Shown here: positions 6,662 to 12,367 of the stretch, piece after piece | Layout of the letters: every line of letters starts with the position of its first letter | Position numbering within the stretch: position 1 is the first letter of the stretch | DNA from: JAQUYS01 sp964430665 | GTDB lineage: Archaea; Nanobdellota; Nanobdellia; Woesearchaeales; SKGA01 | Assembly: GCA_964430665.1 (NCBI GenBank) | Contig: CAYSFC010000018.1 | Location: 1 to 14,638 of the forward strand | Direction of reading: 5' to 3' | Length of the DNA stretch: 14,638 nucleotides | The notes under the pieces: generated by a model | Database searches by the model: none | What the model was told of the DNA's origin: nothing | What the model saw: only the letters and a program-made list of their open reading frames with translations | Made by a program: the position numbers and the translations under genes

Positions 6662-7360
6662 ATGGTTAGATCTAGAAAAGAATTGGCAGTATTTTTATCT
6701 AAACTTAATGTATTTTCAAAACCATCTGTCTATCTTGAACAATATCCTTCAGATAGCGAAGTTGCAGCAATTTTACTTTGGCAAGCTGCTTTGAATGATG
6801 AGATTGAAGGCAGGGAAATCATTGATTTGGGTGCTGGAACAGGTATTTTAGGTATAGGTGCTTTGCTTTTAGGTGCTAAAAAAGTTTATTTTGTTGATAT
6901 TGATGCTAAATTAAAGGCTGAAATTGAGAACAACTTAAAAATTCTTTTAGATTATTGGGAAATTGATATTGAGGGAAAATGGGAATTTATATGTAAAAAT
7001 GTTAAAGANNNNNNNNNNNNNNNNNNNNNNNNNNNNNNNNNNNNNNNNNNNNNNNNNNNNNNNNNNNNNNNNNNNNNNNNNNNNNNNNNNNNNNNNNNNN
7101 NNNNNNNNAATCCTCCTTTTGGTACTCGTTCTAAACACATAGATAAGATTTTTTTACTAAAAGCTTTGGAACTATCTCCTTCAATCTATACTATGCATAA
7201 AACTTCCACCAAGACATTTATAGAGGCTTTCTCAAGAGATGAGCATCTGAATATTGCTTGGAGAGAAGATACATCATTTCCATTAAAACAAACTATGAAA
7301 GAGCATAAGAAAAAACTTGAAAGAATAGAAGTTACTTTATTTAATTTGAGAAAAAATTAA
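6662..7360 (+). CDS. METTL5-like rRNA N6-adenosine methyltransferase (contains assembly gap)
   Basis: Class I SAM-dependent methyltransferase. The order of motifs matches the METTL5 family: LEQYPSDSEVAA near the N-terminus, the SAM-binding motif DLGAGTGILGIGALLLGAKK, the motif II Asp in VDID, catalytic motif IV NPPFGT just after the gap, then a conserved YTMHK segment and a basic C-terminus. Human METTL5 makes m6A in 18S rRNA. An rRNA target is an inference from homology for this archaeal copy. I chose the ATG at 6662 because the shared TATA box lies 26.5 bp upstream; longer readings run through the divergent gene's promoter. The 100-N gap falls between the acidic strand (KNVKD) and NPPF. METTL5 has only about 16 residues there, so the real missing DNA is probably shorter than 100 bp. 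The stop overlaps the next gene by 4 bp (TTAA). Confidence 0.9.
   Translation: MVRSRKELAVFLSKLNVFSKPSVYLEQYPSDSEVAAILLWQAALNDEIEGREIIDLGAGTGILGIGALLLGAKKVYFVDIDAKLKAEIENNLKILLDYWEIDIEGKWEFICKNVKXXXXXXXXXXXXXXXXXXXXXXXXXXXXXXXXXXNPPFGTRSKHIDKIFLLKALELSPSIYTMHKTSTKTFIEAFSRDEHLNIAWREDTSFPLKQTMKEHKKKLERIEVTLFNLRKN
7009..7108. other. Unsized assembly gap
   Basis: Exactly 100 N inside the METTL5-like gene. The size equals that of the two other gaps and is a placeholder, not a measured length. Confidence 0.97.
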
Positions 7361-7980
7361 ACTATTTGATAAAATAATTCTCCTGGACAAAATTTAAATT
7401 GTTTTAAAGTGTTTTTTAGATCTATGTGTTCTGGATTTTTTAAATTCTCTGTGAAGAAATTCATTTGGTTTCTTAAGTATTCAAAATCAGTTCTAGTACG
7501 AATGCTTGAATCTTCTTCAAATTTTTGTTCAATTCCAAATTTTTGAATTAAAGAATTAACATATTTTATTTGAGATTCTGTATGAGACATTATTTTTGTT
7601 ATGTTATATAATTCTGCAACGTATTTAATTACATTTTTAGCAATTTCAACTTTTTCAGGATTTAATTTTTCACCAAAATCTGATTGTATGCAAAAGCCTA
7701 TTGAATTTGTGTTAAAACCAATAGAATGAGCTCCCTCAATATTAAATGGTCTTCCTTGAGTTAATACATTTGTTTTACTTAAGAATAAATGATATCCCAT
7801 ACCTGCCCATAATCTATCTTTTTTGTGATGTGTTAACAATTCTTCAAATTCTTTGTATTTGTTTGTTGAATGTAATATTATGTATTTTGGTTTGTTTTCT
7901 CTAAATATATTTTCTTCTAATGTGTCTACTCGGTTTATGATTTTAGGAGGAAGAATCATCTCGTTATGAAAAAAATTCAT
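7357..7980 (-). CDS. N-acetylmuramoyl-L-alanine amidase/PGRP family (Amidase_2) protein
   Basis: A 207-residue protein with the Amidase_2 core: a first zinc-ligand motif IILHST (His37), the GMGYHLFL strand with Tyr63, the QGRPFNIEGAHSIGFN segment and SIGFCIQSDF. These are followed by MSHTES (His133, likely second ligand) and KFCPGELF, with Cys198 as third ligand. Lys196-x-Cys198 matches the Lys-x-Cys of T7 lysozyme, an active amidase, so catalysis is plausible. About 60 residues separate His133 from Cys198, much more than in T7 lysozyme, which suggests an inserted segment. The family cuts the lactyl-amide bond between MurNAc and L-Ala in peptidoglycan, which archaea generally lack. There is no signal peptide. 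Possible roles (inference): action on bacterial wall fragments, phage or host interaction, or another amide substrate. Convergent with the methyltransferase gene, overlapping by 4 bp. Confidence 0.88.
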   Translation of the reverse strand: MNFFHNEMILPPKIINRVDTLEENIFRENKPKYIILHSTNKYKEFEELLTHHKKDRLWAGMGYHLFLSKTNVLTQGRPFNIEGAHSIGFNTNSIGFCIQSDFGEKLNPEKVEIAKNVIKYVAELYNITKIMSHTESQIKYVNSLIQKFGIEQKFEEDSSIRTRTDFEYLRNQMNFFTENLKNPEHIDLKNTLKQFKFCPGELFYQIV

Positions 7981-8055
7981 TATTTAAATCTTTGGTTTTT
8001 GTTTTTACTTTTAAGTCGTTATAAAATTTTCTAACTTAAATACTTAGTAATTAAG

Positions 8056-8064
8056 TTTATAAAT
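8056..8064 (+). promoter_or_regulatory. TATA box of rpoL
   Basis: TTTATAAAT is centred 28 bp before the rpoL ATG at 8088, predicting a leaderless or nearly leaderless mRNA. Confidence 0.6.
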
Positions 8065-8087
8065 GAATCGAGGTTTCTGAGACTATC

Positions 8088-8363
8088 ATGGAAATCAAAA
8101 TCATTCAAAATGAAAAGAACAGACTGGTTATGGAAATACCTGGCGCAGATCATACTCTTTGTAATTCTCTAAAAAAGGAACTTTTAAGTGTTTCTGGTGT
8201 TGAAATTGCTACGTATGCTATTGAACACCCATTAGTTGGAGTTCCTAAAATGATTGTTGAAACAAAAGGAGCAGTTACTCCTAAAAAGGCAATTGAGAAG
8301 GCAATTTCAGAACTACAAGCTAAAAATAAAGAATTCTTAAAGTTAGCAAATAGTTTAAAGTAA
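8088..8363 (+). CDS. rpoL: DNA-directed RNA polymerase subunit L (Rpo11)
   Basis: A 91-residue protein of normal length for archaeal Rpo11. The hallmark segments are intact: EIPGADHTLCNSLKKEL, the RpoL signature usually seen as DHTLxNLL, then the central YAIEHPLVGVPKM motif, and a C-terminal helix rich in Ala, Lys and Glu. Rpo11 pairs with Rpo3 (subunit D) to form the assembly platform of archaeal RNA polymerase, like the alpha dimer of bacteria or Rpb3/Rpb11. This is the strongest single marker that the window is archaeal. A gap-broken gene begins 9 bp downstream on the same strand and may be co-transcribed. Confidence 0.95.
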   Translation: MEIKIIQNEKNRLVMEIPGADHTLCNSLKKELLSVSGVEIATYAIEHPLVGVPKMIVETKGAVTPKKAIEKAISELQAKNKEFLKLANSLK

Positions 8364-8372
8364 ATTTTTATT

Positions 8373-8656
8373 ATGAATTTCTTAGATTTNNNNNNNNNNN
8401 NNNNNNNNNNNNNNNNNNNNNNNNNNNNNNNNNNNNNNNNNNNNNNNNNNNNNNNNNNNNNNNNNNNNNNNNNNNNNNNNNNNNNNNNNTATTTTCTTTT
8501 TCAGATAATTTTTTTTCAGACAAATTTATTTCAAAATTGAAAAAAGAATTTAAAGGTACTTTGTATGTTTATCAAGGCGTTTTTCTTCCAGAATTAAAAA
8601 AAGGAAAGACCTTTTGGATAGGTCAAATTCCAATAATAAGTTATAAAATAAATTAA
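8373..8656 (+). CDS. Unidentified protein broken by an assembly gap
   Basis: The start (ATG at 8373, MNFLDF) and the end of one gene are visible on either side of an unsized gap; the middle is missing. After the gap the only open frame runs from about 8491 to the TAA at 8654-8656 and encodes about 55 residues. These include FSFSDNFFSDKFISKLKK, then GTLYVYQGVFLPELKK and FWIGQIPIISYKIN. The coding potential and the 9-bp distance from rpoL suggest co-transcription with it. No family is recognisable from the two ends. It is an assumption that both ends belong to one gene: the true gap length is unknown, so two genes are also possible. Confidence 0.55.
8390..8489. other. Unsized assembly gap
   Basis: Exactly 100 N, the same placeholder length as the other two gaps. 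It removes the middle of the gene downstream of rpoL. Confidence 0.97.
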
Positions 8657-8664
8657 TCTTCAGA
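8645..8664 (+). repeat. 20-bp direct repeat, copy 1
   Basis: AAAATAAATTAATCTTCAGA, identical to 8719-8738. This copy contains the stop codon of the plus-strand gene and, read on the minus strand, an extra copy of the Glu-Asp-stop ending of the facing gene. Confidence 0.9.
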
Positions 8665-8718
8665 AGCCTGTTATACTAGGCGAAAAATAGCGAGTTTAAG
8701 CACGGCTTAACTCACTGA
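8665..8718. other. 54-bp hairpin-rich segment between direct repeats
   Basis: This segment has about 40% G+C, clearly above its surroundings. It can form two hairpins: GCCTG/TAGGC with a six-base loop (8666-8681), and GAGTTTAAGC/GCTTAACTC with an ACG loop and one bulge (8692-8713). It lies between convergent genes, so it might act as a bidirectional transcript end or be a tiny inserted element. It has no ORF and no recognised RNA family. Confidence 0.55.
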
Positions 8719-8738
8719 AAAATAAATTAATCTTCAGA
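8719..8738 (+). repeat. 20-bp direct repeat, copy 2
   Basis: A perfect second copy of 8645-8664, with start-to-start distance 74 bp. It contains the real C-terminal codons (Glu-Asp-stop) of the minus-strand gene ending at 8727. Confidence 0.9.
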
Positions 8739-8939
8739 TTCAGCAAATTCTTTGATAGCATCAAAATTTTCAATAATAAGCTTTGCTTTATTTTTACCAA
8801 ATGAAAAAGGCCATTTTGGTTTTTCTTCTTCGTCTTTCTCTCTGTAAAGAGTAATCATTTTATTTCCTTTAAATTCACTAAATTCATGCATAATATTCAC
8901 CACACTTGTAATTATATTCTCAAGGCAAACTTTAACCAT
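8727..8939 (-). CDS. Small acidic protein of unknown function
   Basis: 70 residues if read from the ATG at 8939. The informative part is the C-terminal 54 residues: KGNKMITLYRE, an acidic linker, KWPFSFGKNKAKLIIENF and a final helix with DAIKEFAESED. This strand-linker-FSFG-helix layout looks like a conserved small protein, but I cannot name the family with confidence. A second start at 8891 (MHEFSEFKG) is preceded by GGTGA with a 5-base spacer, a full archaeal Shine-Dalgarno. This makes the 54-residue form a serious alternative, with the first 16 codons being leader. The TATA box at 8971-8980 lies 36 bp from 8939. The protein has no membrane segment in the shorter form and is probably cytoplasmic. 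Confidence 0.7.
   Translation of the reverse strand: MVKVCLENIITSVVNIMHEFSEFKGNKMITLYREKDEEEKPKWPFSFGKNKAKLIIENFDAIKEFAESED
8897..8901 (-). promoter_or_regulatory. Shine-Dalgarno before an internal ATG
   Basis: The minus strand reads GGTGA followed by five bases and then the ATG at 8891. It matches the anti-SD motif used by the lyase operon in this window and argues for translation from 8891 rather than 8939. Confidence 0.5.
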
Positions 8940-8970
8940 ATATAAGTTTTTTTATAGTTTTGAAGAAAGG

Positions 8971-8980
8971 CTTATAAATT
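8971..8980. promoter_or_regulatory. TATA box between divergent genes
   Basis: CTTATAAATT (minus strand AATTTATAAG). It is centred 36.5 bp from the minus-strand ATG at 8939. On the plus strand it is only about 10 bp from the GTG at 8986, but 22.5 bp from an in-frame TTG at 8998 and 31.5 bp from a TTG at 9007. It could serve either gene or both. Confidence 0.5.
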
Positions 8981-8985
8981 GAAAA

Positions 8986-9633
8986 GTGTTTGTACATTTG
9001 ATTGAATTGACTAAAAAAACATTGATTCAAAGAATTAAAGAAGACATTATTCCTATTTCTGTGGGAATAGTTTTTCCTATAGGATATTCTTTCATTAAAA
9101 CAAAACAATATATGCAAAAACAAGAAGAAGAAATTGAGGAATCAGAAAAAAGTTTTAAAAAAACATATTATACTTTCCCTCGAAAATTTTTAAGTTCTGT
9201 AAAAAATACTTTGTTATTAACACTGATGTTGAATGCAGCGGACTTAATTTATCAAGCAATCCCTACAAACATTCATCAAGACAAACACATTAAAGTTTCT
9301 ACAACTAGAAGAAGATATGATTTAACTAATCCTTCTTTCTCTGAGAATTCTTTAAGATCTCTTCTTTCTTTAACTAATTATTATCCTTTGAAACATCTTT
9401 TAGGTTTTGGTGAAAAAGAATACACGAGCATAAATATTAAATTTCAAGATAATGGTGATAATATACATTTAAGATATGTTTTTCCGGGAAAATTGAGACC
9501 TGGTTTAATTCCTTTAAATAATTTACCAGAACCAGAAGTGTATGTTGATCAATCACGTATTGATGGAAAATATCTTAAAGAACCTTGTAAAAGACTTGGA
9601 GAAAGAATAATCTCTGAAAGCAAATTATTTTAA
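8986..9633 (+). CDS. Membrane-anchored protein of unknown function
   Basis: A 215-residue orphan when read from the GTG at 8986. It has two hydrophobic stretches, about residues 21-37 and 71-91, separated by a strongly charged region with QKQEEEIEESEKS. The C-terminal 120 residues are soluble, with charged loops and beta-like segments such as TSINIKFQDNGDNIHLRYVF, and would lie on one side of the membrane. I do not recognise a family. The start is uncertain: GTG 8986 is too close to the TATA box for transcription to begin upstream of it, so an in-frame TTG at 8998 or 9007 may be the real start. The ZIP transporter gene follows after 22 bp on the same strand. Confidence 0.72.
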   Translation: MFVHLIELTKKTLIQRIKEDIIPISVGIVFPIGYSFIKTKQYMQKQEEEIEESEKSFKKTYYTFPRKFLSSVKNTLLLTLMLNAADLIYQAIPTNIHQDKHIKVSTTRRRYDLTNPSFSENSLRSLLSLTNYYPLKHLLGFGEKEYTSINIKFQDNGDNIHLRYVFPGKLRPGLIPLNNLPEPEVYVDQSRIDGKYLKEPCKRLGERIISESKLF

Positions 9634-9655
9634 ATGAATTCTATTTCAAAACTAC

Positions 9656-10399
9656 ATGCATACTTTAATATGGATTATTTTGTCAGGCATTGTTATTAGT
9701 TCTATTTCTTTTTTAGCAGCATGGTTGCTTAAATCTAAAGTAACTTCTTGGTTACACTATTTAATATCTTTTGCTGCAGCTGCATTAATTGGAAGTGCAT
9801 TTTTTGATTTAATACCTGAAGCAATTCACGAATTGGATGTTCATTTAGCATTGATTTTTGTTTTAATTGGAATATTATTGTTCTTTTTTATAGAGAGATT
9901 TATTCATTGGCATCATTGTGGTAAAGAACATTGTCACAAAAAATCTGTGGGAACTTTAAATTTAATAGGTGATTCAATTCACAATTACTTAGATGGAATA
10001 CTTATTGCAGGTAGTTTTCTTTTGAATCCTATAACAGGTATATTTACATCAATATCTATTGCATTACATGAACTTCCTCAAGAGATTGGAGATTATTCTG
10101 TTTTAATTCATGCTGGTTATTCTCATAAAAAGGCTCTTAAAATGAATGTTTTAGTTTCTTTAACAGCTATATTGGGTGGAGTTTCAGGATATTTTTTCCT
10201 TTCAGTTTTTTCATCATGGATACCTTATTTAATAGGTATAACTGCAGGAGGATTTATTTATATTGCTTTGAGTGATATTTTTCCAGATTTACACGAACAT
10301 AAAACTGATAAGAAGAAAATACTTGTTGAAGCAATAATTTTAGTTGTGACTTTAATTTTATTTTATTTTCTATTTTCTATTCTTGCTCATTCTCATTAG
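9656..10399 (+). CDS. ZIP family divalent metal transporter
   Basis: A 247-residue, eight-TM protein of the ZIP (Zrt/Irt-like) family. The two metal-binding helices are plain: GDSIHNYLDG (residues 105-114, HNxxDG) and ALHELPQEIGDYS (136-148, HExPQEIGD). The loop before them is His/Cys-rich (HWHHCGKEHCH, residues 84-94), as usual for the variable metal-sensing loop. The HExPQEIGD form places it nearer the LIV-1/GufA-like ZIPs. ZIPs move Zn2+, Fe2+ or similar ions into the cytoplasm; the ion specificity cannot be read. The ATG at 9656 is the only in-frame ATG after an upstream stop and has an AT-rich TATTTTAAAT about 27 bp upstream. It overlaps the convergent CoA-binding gene by 23 bp. Confidence 0.93.
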   Translation: MHTLIWIILSGIVISSISFLAAWLLKSKVTSWLHYLISFAAAALIGSAFFDLIPEAIHELDVHLALIFVLIGILLFFFIERFIHWHHCGKEHCHKKSVGTLNLIGDSIHNYLDGILIAGSFLLNPITGIFTSISIALHELPQEIGDYSVLIHAGYSHKKALKMNVLVSLTAILGGVSGYFFLSVFSSWIPYLIGITAGGFIYIALSDIFPDLHEHKTDKKKILVEAIILVVTLILFYFLFSILAHSH

Positions 10400-10784
10400 A
10401 AGATTTTTTATAATCTTCAACTAAAACGCAAGTGTTAGATATATATTCAATATTATTTTCTTTGCAAAAATTTATTGCTTCTTGGCTTTCTGAACCTGGT
10501 TGAAACCAAACTTTATTTATTTTTAATTTTTTGACGCTTGGAAGAATTTGGTTAACAACTTCAGGTTTAACTACAAAAATAACCACATCTATTTTTTCAG
10601 GATAATCTTCTATTGTTGGAAAACAATCTATTCCTTCAATATCTCTTTCAAAAAGATTTACAGGTACAACTTTAAAACCCCTATTATGAAAATGAGTTGT
10701 TAAAGTGTGACCGTATTTAGAAATATCTTTAGATGCGCCCACGATTGCCAGCACGTTGTCTTTTTTTAGGAAGTCGTCTATCAT
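10377..10784 (-). CDS. CoA-binding (Rossmann) domain protein, YccU-like
   Basis: A 135-residue single-domain protein matching the CoA_binding_2 pattern. It begins with the nucleotide-binding strand-loop LAIVGASKDISKYGHTL, followed by GFKVVPVNLFERDIEGI, the segment DVVIFVVKPEVV, and the characteristic KVWFQPGSESQEAINFC and a final Cys-containing NTCVLVED. It has the usual length for stand-alone members, which share the fold of the CoA-binding half of succinyl-CoA synthetase alpha but lack the ligase part. The biochemical role of stand-alone members is not established. It is cytoplasmic. The TATA box is 26 bp from the ATG. The gene is divergent from metK, with a tail that overlaps the ZIP gene. 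Confidence 0.9.
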   Translation of the reverse strand: MIDDFLKKDNVLAIVGASKDISKYGHTLTTHFHNRGFKVVPVNLFERDIEGIDCFPTIEDYPEKIDVVIFVVKPEVVNQILPSVKKLKINKVWFQPGSESQEAINFCKENNIEYISNTCVLVEDYKKSSNENEQE

Positions 10785-10804
10785 AATGATATAATTTTAG
10801 GCTC

Positions 10805-10814
10805 ATATATATTA
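10805..10814 (-). promoter_or_regulatory. TATA box of the CoA-binding protein gene
   Basis: The minus strand reads TAATATATAT, centred about 26 bp from the ATG at 10784. Confidence 0.5.
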
Positions 10815-10825
10815 TTTTCCATAAG

Positions 10826-10834
10826 TTATTTAAA
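10826..10834 (+). promoter_or_regulatory. TATA box of metK
   Basis: TTATTTAAA is centred 30 bp before the metK ATG at 10860, so the transcript should have little or no leader. No SAM riboswitch-like leader fits in this space. Confidence 0.5.
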
Positions 10835-10859
10835 GGCATTTTAAGTACTGTAGATTACA

Positions 10860-11777
10860 ATGGATAGAAAATACTTATTTACTTCAGAAAGTGTTACTGA
10901 AGGTCACCCTGACAAGATGTGTGATCAAATTAGTGATGCAATATTAGATGCTATGTTAAAAGACGATCCTGAATCACGTGTAGCTGTAGAATGTATGGCT
11001 AAAACAGGTTTTGTTATTGTGGCAGGAGAAGTTACAACTAACACATATGTCGATATTCAAAAGATTGTTAGAGACACAATTCTAGAAATAGGTTATAATA
11101 ATCCTGAATTTGGGTTTGAAGGTCAAACTTGTGGTGTTTTAAACGCAATTTCAGAACAATCTCCTGATATTTCACAAGGAGTTACTGTTGGNNNNNNNNN
11201 NNNNNNNNNNNNNNNNNNNNNNNNNNNNNNNNNNNNNNNNNNNNNNNNNNNNNNNNNNNNNNNNNNNNNNNNNNNNNNNNNNNNNNNNNNNACTAAATAT
11301 TATATTAACCCTACTGGTAAATTTGTTATTGGAGGACCTGTTGGAGATTGTGGTTTAACTGGAAGGAAAATTATAGTTGATACTTATGGAGGTCATGGAA
11401 GTCATGGCGGAGGATGTTTCTCTGGAAAAGATCCTTCTAAAGTTGATAGAAGTGCTTCATATATGGCAAGATATATTGCTAAAAATATTGTGGGTGCTGG
11501 TTTGGCAGATAAATGTGAAATTCAGTTAGCTTATGCTATTGGTGTTGCAAAACCAGTTTCTATTTTAGTTAATTGTTTCGGAACTGAGAAAATTGATGAG
11601 GTTGAAATAGAAAGGATTGTTGAAGAAGTTTTTGACTTAACTCCTGGAGGAATTATTTCAACTTTGGATTTGAAAAAACCAATTTATCAAAAGACTGCAT
11701 CTTATGGTCATTTTGGCAGAGATGGTTTCTCGTGGGAAAAATTAGATAAAGTTGAAGAAATAAAAAAGAAAATTTAA
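10860..11777 (+). CDS. metK: S-adenosylmethionine synthetase, bacterial type (contains assembly gap)
   Basis: Makes S-adenosylmethionine from methionine and ATP. The N-terminal part carries LFTSESVTEGHPDK, the ATP/methionine-site motif of bacterial/eukaryotic MetK. After the gap come FVIGGPVGDCGLTGRK, DTYGG and GGCFSGKDPSKVDRS, all matching the bacterial family and not the separate archaeal MAT family. The C-terminus AYGHFGRDGFSWEK is intact. By comparison with E. coli MetK, about 110 residues are missing between ISQGV and TKYYINP, whereas the 100-N placeholder stands for about 34. The true gene is therefore near the usual 380-400 residues. The missing piece includes the GAGDQG loop. The promoter and base use look resident, so older horizontal acquisition is more likely than contamination. 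The stop overlaps the convergent hydrolase gene by 4 bp. Confidence 0.96.
   Translation: MDRKYLFTSESVTEGHPDKMCDQISDAILDAMLKDDPESRVAVECMAKTGFVIVAGEVTTNTYVDIQKIVRDTILEIGYNNPEFGFEGQTCGVLNAISEQSPDISQGVTVXXXXXXXXXXXXXXXXXXXXXXXXXXXXXXXXXXTKYYINPTGKFVIGGPVGDCGLTGRKIIVDTYGGHGSHGGGCFSGKDPSKVDRSASYMARYIAKNIVGAGLADKCEIQLAYAIGVAKPVSILVNCFGTEKIDEVEIERIVEEVFDLTPGGIISTLDLKKPIYQKTASYGHFGRDGFSWEKLDKVEEIKKKI
11192..11291. other. Unsized assembly gap
   Basis: Exactly 100 N inside metK. Comparison with E. coli MetK implies that roughly 330 bp are really missing. Confidence 0.97.
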
Positions 11778-12367
11778 ATTATTTTTTTGAATTTTTTTGA
11801 TGTCATAACTTCTCCGTAAAACGATTTCCATAATTTTAGGCAAGCTTTTTCTGATTTTTTTCCTTTTTTTGTCGTGGCAATTAAATCTTTCAAAATTATA
11901 ACTGAATAACCATTTGAAAATGCTCCTTTCACAGATGCATCAACACATACTTGCGAATTTACTCCTGTAATTACTAAATTATCTATATTATTTTCTTTTA
12001 CAAATTTTTTAAACTTTTCATTAGTAAAAATATCATAAGAATATTTTATGAATTCAAAATCTGATTCTTTCGGTTTTAATTTATAATATTCAAAACCTTT
12101 TGTTCCGTTTACACATAAAGATTGATTGTAAGGAAAATCTAAATTTAAAAGTTTGTTTTTTAAATTAGTTTTAACTTTTGAAATATTTTTATCCATTCTA
12201 AAAAAAATTAAAGGCAAATTACTTTGCCTACAAAAAGATAAAAAATATTTTAATCTTGGAACCATTTCTTGAATTGGTGTTAAATCTTCAGCTCTATTTA
12301 GTTTTATCAAACCTTCATCCGAACAGTAATCGTTTTGAATATCTATTACAATTACTGCTCTTTTCAT
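11774..12367 (-). CDS. Isochorismatase/nicotinamidase-family cysteine hydrolase
   Basis: A 197-residue protein of the isochorismatase-like hydrolase superfamily. The catalytic triad is visible: Asp9 in VIDIQNDY, Lys108 in FIKYSYDIF, and Cys141 in GVNSQVCVDASVKGAF, with the typical cis-peptide region just before the Cys. Members include nicotinamidase, isochorismatase and carbamoylsarcosine amidase; the substrate cannot be read and I see no complete nicotinamidase zinc-site set. The start ATG overlaps the stop of the upstream lyase as ATGA (12364-12367). GGTGA lies four bases before it, inside the lyase gene, so translation is probably coupled. The partnership with an ammonia-releasing lyase hints at nitrogen salvage (inference). 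There is no signal peptide. Confidence 0.9.
   Translation of the reverse strand: MKRAVIVIDIQNDYCSDEGLIKLNRAEDLTPIQEMVPRLKYFLSFCRQSNLPLIFFRMDKNISKVKTNLKNKLLNLDFPYNQSLCVNGTKGFEYYKLKPKESDFEFIKYSYDIFTNEKFKKFVKENNIDNLVITGVNSQVCVDASVKGAFSNGYSVIILKDLIATTKKGKKSEKACLKLWKSFYGEVMTSKKFKKII

Noticed and set aside
8665..8718. An integron attC-like or C/D-box RNA reading of the hairpin segment
   Set aside because: GCTTAAC fits RYYYAAC, but no properly placed GTTRRRY partner exists; a CTGA is present but no C box (RTGATGA) pairs with it.
8932..9123. A minus-strand 63-codon frame in the divergent intergenic region
   Set aside because: It overlaps both the TATA box and the start of the plus-strand membrane protein, with low-complexity, Phe- and Asn-rich translation.
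10835..10859. A SAM riboswitch before metK
   Set aside because: Only about 25 bp separate the TATA box from the ATG, too little for any known SAM aptamer, and the transcript is predicted to be leaderless.
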